From DATEPR01 sp036273855 (GTDB lineage: Bacteria > Actinomycetota > Actinomycetes > Mycobacteriales > Pseudonocardiaceae): a stretch of 64,000 nt of DNA. This document shows, one piece after another, positions 58,129 to 64,000 of the stretch (position 1 is its first letter; each line of letters opens with the position of its first letter). Made by a program: the position numbers and the translations under genes. Below the pieces are notes generated by a model. That model had not been told where the DNA came from. It worked only from the letters and a program-made list of their open reading frames with translations, and did not search any database. Location of the stretch: contig DASUGU010000042.1 of the NCBI GenBank assembly GCA_036273855.1, positions 124,001 through 188,000 of the forward strand, given 5' to 3'.

Positions 58129-59571
58129 TCAGTACGCGCGGCCGAACAGCACGCGCCTGCCGTACGCGGACGCCGCGTTGCAACGGACACAGGTTCCGGA
58201 TTCCGCCGGAGCCGCCGCCGGGATGCAACGCGGCGTCGCGGCTGTCTCGGCCTTGATGTCGTCCTCGCACACGGTGCGGCCGCAGTGCAGGGTCCGCGCC
58301 CAACCGGTGTCGACCGCGTCGGTGAACTCCGGCCATGAGTTCACGGTCGCCGTGCGGCTCTCCCGGAAGTCGATCGCCCGTTCCAGCAGGAACCGCTGGA
58401 AATCCTCCAGCGCCGTCGCCAGGAACTCCGGTGCGGTGTCCAGGCCGATCGTCGTCCTGCCGTCGTCGCCGAGGCGCCTGGCCAGCAGCGCGGTGCCGGC
58501 CGCGATGTCCCTCGGCCCGATCTCCAGGCGCAGCGGGACGCCCCGCAGCTCCCAGTCGTGGAACTTGAAGCCGGGCGAGAGCTGCGGGCGATCGTCGACG
58601 TGGGTCCGGATGCCGGCCGCCTTGAGTCGGCCGGCCAGGCCACCGACCGCCGCCAGCACGGCGTCTGCCTGGTCACCCGGGGCGATGGGCACGATCACCA
58701 CCTGGTGCGGTGCCAGCCGGGGCGGTAGGACCAGGCCCTTGTCGTCGCCGTGCGTCATGATCACCCCGCCGATCATGCGGGTGGACATGCCCCAGGACGT
58801 CGTGTGACACAGCTGCTGTCGGCCCGCGTCGTTCGAGTACCGGATGTCGAACGCCTCGGCGAAGTTGGTGCCCAGGTAGTGCGTCGTGCCGGCCTGCAAC
58901 GCCTTGCCGTCGCGCATCATGCCCTCGACGGAGAACGTCCGCGCCGCGCCCGCGAACCGCTCGCCGGGCGTCTTCTCGCCGGGGACCACCGGGATCGCCG
59001 CTACCTCGCGGGCGACCTGCTCGTAGACGTCCAGCATCCGCATCGTCTCAGCCATCGCGTCCGCCTCGTCGGCGTGCGCGGTGTGGCCCTCCTGCCACAG
59101 GAACTCCGTGGTGCGCAGGAACATCCGGGGCCGCAGCTCCCAGCGGACGACGTTCGCCCACTGGTTGAGCAGCAGCGGAAGGTCCCGGTAGGACGAGATC
59201 CACCTGGACATCATCTCGCCGATGACGGCCTCCGACGTCGGCCGGACGACCAGCGGTTCCTCCAGTTCCTTGCCCCCGGCGTGGGTGACGACGGCGAGTT
59301 CGGGCGAGAAGCCCTCGACGTGCTCGGCCTCGCGCTGGAGATAGGACTCCGGGATGAGCAGCGGGAAGTAGGCGTTCTCGTGTCCGGTGTCCTTGATGCG
59401 GCGGTCGAGCTCGGCCTGGATCAGCTCCCAGACCCGGTAACCGTACGGTCGGATGACCATGGTGCCCTTCGCCGGGCCACGCTCGACCAGCTGAGCCTTG
59501 GTCACCAACTCGTTGTACCAGGAGGAGAAGTCCTCGCTCTGCGGGGTGACCCCGCGCTCGTCCCGTGCCAT
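58129..59571 (-). CDS. proS: Prolyl-tRNA synthetase, archaeal/eukaryal type
   Basis: A 480-residue class II synthetase. Motif 2 is seen in RWELRPRMFLRTTEFLWQEGHTAHA; GTTHYLGTNFAEAFDIRYSN and SWGMSTRMIGGVIMTHGDDKGLVLPPRLAPHQVVIVPI contain motif 3 and the ATP site. There is no INS editing domain, and the C-terminal extension has a Cys4-like zinc site (LHCGRTVCEDD, GTCVRCNAAS). Together with its length, this is the type 3 ProS of archaea and some bacteria, not the roughly 570-residue bacterial form. It charges tRNA-Pro. It converges on the peptidase gene with four bases between stops. It could be the only ProS or a second copy giving resistance to a ProRS inhibitor. Confidence 0.9.
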   Translation of the reverse strand: MARDERGVTPQSEDFSSWYNELVTKAQLVERGPAKGTMVIRPYGYRVWELIQAELDRRIKDTGHENAYFPLLIPESYLQREAEHVEGFSPELAVVTHAGGKELEEPLVVRPTSEAVIGEMMSRWISSYRDLPLLLNQWANVVRWELRPRMFLRTTEFLWQEGHTAHADEADAMAETMRMLDVYEQVAREVAAIPVVPGEKTPGERFAGAARTFSVEGMMRDGKALQAGTTHYLGTNFAEAFDIRYSNDAGRQQLCHTTSWGMSTRMIGGVIMTHGDDKGLVLPPRLAPHQVVIVPIAPGDQADAVLAAVGGLAGRLKAAGIRTHVDDRPQLSPGFKFHDWELRGVPLRLEIGPRDIAAGTALLARRLGDDGRTTIGLDTAPEFLATALEDFQRFLLERAIDFRESRTATVNSWPEFTDAVDTGWARTLHCGRTVCEDDIKAETAATPRCIPAAAPAESGTCVRCNAASAYGRRVLFGRAY

Positions 59572-59665
59572 CGCGGAAGGCCAGCCGCCCGCCCGTGATC
59601 CATCCAGTAAATTACAGCCCCGCCGGGATACCGCCTGCGCCCCAACGAGTGTCAATACTTCGTGC

Positions 59666-59696
59666 TTGACGGCGTCGGTTCGCCCCCTCGTATCGT
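59666..59696 (+). promoter_or_regulatory. Candidate promoter of the pectinase genes
   Basis: TTGACG (59666-59671) and TATCGT (59691-59696) are separated by 19 bases and stand 33 bases upstream of the GH28 ATG. The gap 59572-59728 shows nothing else supported. Confidence 0.35.
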
Positions 59697-59728
59697 CACG
59701 ATCCACATCGTGCGTTCGGGAGGCTGCC

Positions 59729-61141
59729 ATGCGGGTCTGGGTAATGCTGGCCGCGATCGTCGCGGCCGGTGTCGTGGTGACGGGCGGTTCGGCGCAGGGC
59801 GCCACGCTCGCGACGGGTGACTCCCGGGTGGTCAGCCGGCCGACAGTGCCGGCGGTGTGCGCCACGGTAACCTCGACGCTGCCGACGCCGGCGAGCCGCA
59901 CCTTCAGCAGCACACAGGAGGCCACCCCGCCGGACACCGGCCGCATCCAGTCGGCGCTGAACTCCTGCCTGGCCACCGGAAAAGCGGTCGTGCTCGCCGC
60001 GACCGGCAGCGACACGGCGTTCCTGTCCGGTCCGCTGAAGGTCGGCGGCGGCGAGACGCTGCTGGTGTCGCCCGGCGTGACGCTGTTCGCGTCCGGCGAC
60101 GCGGTGCAGTACCAGGTCGCCGGCAAGCCGACGTGCGGCACCGTGCAGTCCAGCGACGGCGGGTGCGTCTCGTTCCTCACGGTGAACGGGTCGAACGCGG
60201 CGATCATGGGCACCACCACCGGTTCCGGCACCCAGGGCCGGATCGACGGCCGGGGCGACATCACCCTGCACGGCGGCACGGAGAGCTGGTACCAACTCGC
60301 GCTGGACGCCAAGAACAACGGCGGCGACCAGAACAACCCGACGCTGATCACGGCCACCGCCAACGGTTTCACGCTCTACGACGTCGACCTGCTCAACTCG
60401 CCGTTCTTCCACGTCGCGTTCCGCAACGCCGACGGCTTCACCGCGTGGGGCGTGCAGATCGACACGCCGGACACCGCGAAGAACACCGACGGCATCGACA
60501 CGTTCGGCGCTGCTGACGTGACCATCACCAACTCGTTCATCTCCGACGGCGACGACTGCGTGGCGATCAAGGCCAGTGCGCCGTCGCGCAACATCACGGT
60601 CAGCAACGACCACTGCTACGGCACGCACGGCCTGTCCATCGGCAGCGAGACCAACGGCGGCCTGACCAACGTGTTGATGACGAACAACACCGTCCAGGGC
60701 ACGGACAGTTCCGGCACCCGCAGCAGTGACGACAACGGCATCCGCATCAAGAGCGACTCGTCCCGAGGCGGCGCGGTCACCCAGATCACCTACGTCAACA
60801 CGTGCCTGACCGGCGTCAAGCGCCTGCTCGACCTCGACCCGTTCTACACGACCGCGACCGGCACGAAGATCCCGTCGTACACGAACATCGTGGTCAACGG
60901 CGTGAAATCGGTGAGCTCGGTCAGCGGCACATCGGTGCTGGAAGGCCACGACTCGACGCATCCGCTCGGCCTGACGCTGGAGAACGTGTCGCTGGACGCC
61001 ACCGCCACCACGGCGCAGAACGCCACCATCGGCGTGTTCGACACCAACCTCGCGCCCACCGGCACCGGCGTGACGGTGTCGTCGGTGGCGGGCAGCGGCA
61101 GCGTGCCCACCTGTACCTTCCCGGCCTTCCCGGCGCTGTGA
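59729..61141 (+). CDS. Secreted GH28 polygalacturonase
   Basis: A 470-residue enzyme with an N-terminal signal peptide (VWVMLAAIVAAGVVVTGGSAQGA). The GH28 signature blocks are all visible: NTDGIDTFGA (Asn-Thr-Asp), SDGDDCVAIKA (the Asp-Asp pair of the active site), CYGTHGLSIGSE (His) and RIKSD (Arg-Ile-Lys). The protein is a right-handed beta-helix that hydrolyses alpha-1,4-galacturonan. GGGAGG stands five bases before the ATG at 59729. Nine bases later a PL4 lyase follows, so the two form a pectin/rhamnogalacturonan degrading operon. Confidence 0.93.
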   Translation: MRVWVMLAAIVAAGVVVTGGSAQGATLATGDSRVVSRPTVPAVCATVTSTLPTPASRTFSSTQEATPPDTGRIQSALNSCLATGKAVVLAATGSDTAFLSGPLKVGGGETLLVSPGVTLFASGDAVQYQVAGKPTCGTVQSSDGGCVSFLTVNGSNAAIMGTTTGSGTQGRIDGRGDITLHGGTESWYQLALDAKNNGGDQNNPTLITATANGFTLYDVDLLNSPFFHVAFRNADGFTAWGVQIDTPDTAKNTDGIDTFGAADVTITNSFISDGDDCVAIKASAPSRNITVSNDHCYGTHGLSIGSETNGGLTNVLMTNNTVQGTDSSGTRSSDDNGIRIKSDSSRGGAVTQITYVNTCLTGVKRLLDLDPFYTTATGTKIPSYTNIVVNGVKSVSSVSGTSVLEGHDSTHPLGLTLENVSLDATATTAQNATIGVFDTNLAPTGTGVTVSSVAGSGSVPTCTFPAFPAL

Positions 61142-61150
61142 GGAGTTGCC

Positions 61151-62761
61151 ATGACGAACATCGGCAGGCGCACGTTCCTGGGCGCCGTGGGGTTGACCGT
61201 CGCGTCGGCCGCGCTGGCCACCCCGGCCGGGGCGGCCACGTTCGGCGTCACCAGTGCCGGCGGCTTCTTCACCGTGGACACCGGTGCCGGTGTGGTGTTC
61301 AAGGTCAACCAGACCAACGGTGACGTGACGTCGTTGAGGTTCAACGGCGTCGAGTTGCAGAGCCAGTCCCGGTTCTCGCACGTGGAGTCCGGCCTGGGTG
61401 CCGGCACGACGGTCACGGCGAGCCAGGTCGGCCAGTTCGTCGTCGTCACCGAGACGGCCACCAACTGGTACGGCAGCGGCACGATCGTGCACTACCTGGT
61501 GGCCCGCAACGGTGACCCGGCGATCTACATGGCGACCTTTGTGGACAGTCTAGGTGCCGGGGAACTCCGCTGGATCCAGGAGTTCGACCGCACGGTGATC
61601 ACCGGCATGAACACCGACGCCGACATCAAGGGCGGCACGGCGATCGAGTCGACCGATATCTTCCTGGTGAACGGCATCACCCGGTCGAAGTACTACGGCA
61701 ACCACAGGGCCAGGGAGTTGACGGTCGGTGGCGTGACCGGGGCCGGGGTGGGCGCGTACATCGTCTACGGCAACCGGGAGAGCAGCTCCGGCGGCCCGTT
61801 CTACCGGGACATCGAGCAGCAGGGCACGGAGACGACGATCCAGCTGTACAACTACCTGTGGTCCGGCCACAACGACACCGAGGCACAGCGGCTCGACGTG
61901 CTGTACGGGCCGTACGCGCTGATCATCACCAGCGGCCCGGCGCCCGCCGTGCCGGACCTGAGCTTCATGGCCACGTTGGGCCTACGCGGCACGGTACCGG
62001 CGACCGGGCGCGGTTTCGTGGTGGGCAAGGGCAGCGGGGTGCCGATCGGGTCGGTGGTCGGCTGGGCGAACAGCACCGCGCAGTACTGGACCACGACGGG
62101 CACGAACAGCAACTTCTCCAGTCCGGCGATGAAGCCCGGCACCTACACCCAGACCCTGTACCAGAACGAACTTCCGGTGGCCACACGCACGGCGACGGTC
62201 ACCGCGGGCGTTACGACGACCGGCCAGAACCTGACGGCCAACTTCGCGCTGCCGGCGACGATCTTCCGCATCGGCGAGTGGGACGGCACGCCGACGTCGT
62301 TCCGCAACGGTGGCAACCTGACCGTCATGCATCCCTCGGACGTGCGGATGGCGAGCTGGGGCCCGGTGACCTACGTGGTGGGCAGCAGCACGGCGGCGGA
62401 CTTCCCCGCGTACCAGTGGGTGGGCGTCAACAACCCGACCACGGTCACGTTCACCATGACAGCGGCCCAGATCGCGGCCCGCACGGTCCGCATCGGCATC
62501 ACCGCGTCCTACGCCAACGGCCGCCCGCAGATCAAGGTCAACGACTGGACGTCGAGCATCCCGGCCCCGCCCACCCAGCCGAAGTCGCGCAGCCTCACCA
62601 TCGGCACCTACCGGGGCAACAACGTCCAGTTCACCTACGCCGTCCCCGCCACCGCGTTCGTCGCCGGCACGAACACCCTGACGATCAACGTGGTCAGCGG
62701 CAGCTCCGGCACCGAGTTCCTCAGCCCGGGAGTCGCCTACGACTGCGTAGAGCTGTTCTAG
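61151..62761 (+). CDS. Secreted rhamnogalacturonan endolyase (PL4)
   Basis: A 536-residue protein. The start GRRTFLGAVGLTVASAALATPAGA is a twin-arginine-like signal. The N-terminal beta-sandwich (TNGDVTSLRFNGVELQSQSRFSHVESGLG, EFDRTVITGMNTDADIKGG, YGNHRARELTVGG) matches PL4, the middle domain is a short fibronectin-like unit (GLRGTVPATGRGFVVGKG), and the C-terminal carbohydrate-binding-like domain starts near FRIGEWDGTPTSFRN. PL4 cleaves Rha-GalA bonds by beta-elimination. GAGGAG precedes the ATG by five bases. Confidence 0.9.
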   Translation: MTNIGRRTFLGAVGLTVASAALATPAGAATFGVTSAGGFFTVDTGAGVVFKVNQTNGDVTSLRFNGVELQSQSRFSHVESGLGAGTTVTASQVGQFVVVTETATNWYGSGTIVHYLVARNGDPAIYMATFVDSLGAGELRWIQEFDRTVITGMNTDADIKGGTAIESTDIFLVNGITRSKYYGNHRARELTVGGVTGAGVGAYIVYGNRESSSGGPFYRDIEQQGTETTIQLYNYLWSGHNDTEAQRLDVLYGPYALIITSGPAPAVPDLSFMATLGLRGTVPATGRGFVVGKGSGVPIGSVVGWANSTAQYWTTTGTNSNFSSPAMKPGTYTQTLYQNELPVATRTATVTAGVTTTGQNLTANFALPATIFRIGEWDGTPTSFRNGGNLTVMHPSDVRMASWGPVTYVVGSSTAADFPAYQWVGVNNPTTVTFTMTAAQIAARTVRIGITASYANGRPQIKVNDWTSSIPAPPTQPKSRSLTIGTYRGNNVQFTYAVPATAFVAGTNTLTINVVSGSSGTEFLSPGVAYDCVELF

Positions 62762-62768
62762 CCGACGG

Positions 62769-63070
62769 CTGGCCGTGATCATCGGCAGCGCACGCGAGTG
62801 CAGGTTCGCTCCCGTGGTCGCGACTGGTTCACCCACCAGGTGCGGCAGCGCGGCGGACGTGGACCATCGACTGGTCCTCAGCGCCGTGGCGGGCCAGCCG
62901 GTCGCCTGCGTGTCGTACGGCAGCACCTCTGGCGGGCAGCGGGCCGGCGAGCACCTGTGGGTGGCTTCGCCCTGGCCGGCGCCCACCTGCGGTTCGACCA
63001 GCACGGCGGCCCGACCGATCTCGGACCGTGCGACGAGGCCGCGCACGGCATGCTCGACCGGATGGCTTGA
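62769..63070 (+). pseudogene. Decayed NAD(P)H-dependent FMN reductase gene
   Basis: Traces of the flavodoxin-like FMN reductase family remain across frames: AVIIGSAREC(R)FAPVVA (from GTG 62775), then after a one-base loss DWFTHQVRQRGG, then DVDHRLVLSAV, then PVACVSYGSTSGGQRAGEHL, and finally FDQHGGPTDLGPCDEAAHGMLDRMA with its TGA at 63068-63070. The middle with the usual LVTPEYNHS flavin motif is gone. No single frame covers these pieces. It explains most of the 343-base stretch between the lyase and the exporter. Confidence 0.8.
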
Positions 63071-63104
63071 CCTGGAGCGCGCTCCAGCTCCTAGCGTCGC
63101 CGGC
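63067..63104 (+). promoter_or_regulatory. MerR-type promoter of the exporter gene
   Basis: TTGACC (63067-63072) and TAGCGT (63092-63097) are separated by 19 bases, the long spacer used by MerR-controlled promoters. Inside it lies CTGGAGCGCGCTCCAG (63072-63087), a perfect 16-base palindrome. The start codon at 63105 lies only seven bases after the -10, so the transcript is probably leaderless. The cognate MerR gene is not in the window. Confidence 0.75.
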
Positions 63105-64000
63105 ATGGATCAACGTCGCCGATTCCTTGTCCTCGGGATCTGTTGTGCCAGCGTGATCGTGGTGGTGATGGACATCTCCATCGTCAACGTCGCGCTGCCG
63201 ACGATCCGCCGTGACCTGCACGCGTCCGAGTCCGGTCTGCAATGGACGGTGGATGCCTACACGCTGGTGCTGGCCGGCCTGCTGGTGCTGGCCGGTTCGA
63301 CAGCGGACCGGGTGGGTCGGCGGCGGGTGTTCCAGGTGGGGTTGGCGGTCTTCGGGCTCGGCTCGCTGCTGTGCGGGGTGGCGCCGGGGATCGGCTGGCT
63401 GGTCGCGGCTCGGGTACTGCAGGCGGTCGGCGGCACGATGCTCAACCCGGTGGCGATGGCGATCGTCGCCACCACGTTCCCGGAACCCGCCGAGCGGGCC
63501 AGGGCGATCGGGGTGTTCGGCTCGATGACCGGGCTGTCGCTGGCGTTGGGGCCGATCCTGGGTGGGGTGCTGGTCGACGGTCTCGGTTGGCACGCCATCT
63601 TCTGGATCAACGTGCCGATCGTGGCTGCCGCGATCGTGGGCACCGCGCTGTTCGTGCCCGAGTCGCGTGCCGCCCGCGCCCGCCGGTTCGACCCGGTGGG
63701 CCAAGCACTCATGATCCTGGTGCTGGGCAGTGTGGTCTACGCGATCATCGAGTCGTCGTCGCTGGGCTGGACGTCCCCGGTGATCATCGGCCTGCTCGCG
63801 GTGGCCGCACTCGGTGTGCTGGGCATCCTGCGGTACGAGCCGCGCCGGGCCGATCCGCTGCTGGAACTGCGCCTGTTCCGGAGTGTGCCGTTCAGCTCGG
63901 CGATCCTGATGGCGCTGTGGGCGTTGTGCGGGTTCGGCGCCTTCCTGTTCGTCACCACGCAGTATCTGCAGGACGTGCGCGGCCTGTCCGCCCTGGCCGC
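63105..64000 (+). CDS. DHA2-family MFS exporter, cut by window edge
   Basis: The first 298 residues of a 14-TM drug exporter. VVMDISIVNVALPTI (motif D1), LAGSTADRVGRRRVFQVGL (motif A) and LALGPILGGVLVDGLGW (motif C) are clear. There are nine or more predicted helices before the edge. The ATG at 63105 follows a MerR-type promoter at near-zero distance, so induction by a substrate-sensing MerR protein and leaderless translation are likely. It is a different protein from the exporter at 7466, sharing only the family. Confidence 0.88.
   Translation, partial: MDQRRRFLVLGICCASVIVVVMDISIVNVALPTIRRDLHASESGLQWTVDAYTLVLAGLLVLAGSTADRVGRRRVFQVGLAVFGLGSLLCGVAPGIGWLVAARVLQAVGGTMLNPVAMAIVATTFPEPAERARAIGVFGSMTGLSLALGPILGGVLVDGLGWHAIFWINVPIVAAAIVGTALFVPESRAARARRFDPVGQALMILVLGSVVYAIIESSSLGWTSPVIIGLLAVAALGVLGILRYEPRRADPLLELRLFRSVPFSSAILMALWALCGFGAFLFVTTQYLQDVRGLSALA

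Noticed and set aside
59572..60372. Upstream in-frame extension of the prolyl-tRNA synthetase
   Set aside because: The extension is antisense to the GH28 gene and lacks synthetase features. The ATG at 59571 gives the normal N-terminus.
62798..63070. A 90-residue plus-strand protein after the lyase
   Set aside because: Its parts correspond to different frames of a decayed FMN reductase. Only the last 25 residues look like the family.
1..64000. tRNA, rRNA, CRISPR arrays, insertion sequences, integrases
   Set aside because: Looked for on both strands; no cloverleaf, spacer repeat, transposase or integrase motif was seen.

Overview
This 64 kb window is high-GC actinomycete chromosome. The genes are short-spaced, often start with GTG, and are joined by ATGA, GTGA or TGATG stop/start overlaps. 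The gene mix (group-type ECF sigma factors, DHA2 exporters, TetR_C repressors, secreted polysaccharide hydrolases, a biosynthetic operon) suggests a soil member of the Pseudonocardiales. Genus cannot be fixed from the sequence alone. No rRNA, tRNA, CRISPR array, integrase or transposase was seen.

Region 1 (1-9294, minus strand) is the end of a biosynthetic gene cluster that continues past the left edge. Reading downstream, it has a threonine aldolase-like PLP enzyme, a JmjC/cupin hydroxylase, a carrier protein, a LanB-type protein with only the tRNA-using (glutamylation-type) half, a free-standing acyltransferase, a PduX-like GHMP kinase, a second carrier protein and a type II thioesterase. 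An HxlR repressor and a DHA2 exporter precede it. There is no lanthipeptide precursor and no LanC, so the LanB-like protein probably works on a carrier-bound substrate. This is the most novel part of the window.

Region 2 (9300-27700) is mixed: a BtuF-like protein, a small-membrane-protein/UbiA/BBE-oxidase operon, an AlkZ-type DNA glycosylase with a broken tandem copy of its own 3' end, a flavin monooxygenase with a divergent TetR repressor and a clear operator, several alpha/beta hydrolases, two ECF sigma factors (one with a membrane partner gene), a second TetR unit, and small kinases.

Region 3 (26200-32173) is a GABA/putrescine unit. A GntR-FCD-Cache fusion regulator is divergent from an APC permease, an aminobutyraldehyde dehydrogenase and a 4-aminobutyrate aminotransferase. 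Two small immunity-like genes follow.

Region 4 (33190-43775) is a complete L-arabinose module: ABC importer, araA, araD, araB, a LacI regulator and a secreted GH54 arabinofuranosidase. Three related LacI-type operators tie it together. One of them lies inside the signal-peptide codons of the arabinofuranosidase and includes a TTA codon. A structured inverted-repeat element (43823-44162) follows.

Region 5 (44300-64000) holds a third ECF sigma/anti-sigma/lipoprotein operon, a large secreted beta-rich protein, a chloramphenicol phosphotransferase-like kinase, small housekeeping-type genes, a 1,398-residue secreted peptidase whose visible motifs fit the sedolisin (S53) family, an archaeal/eukaryal-type prolyl-tRNA synthetase, a pectin-degrading pair (GH28 and PL4), a decayed FMN reductase gene, and a DHA2 exporter cut by the right edge and preceded by a MerR-type promoter.
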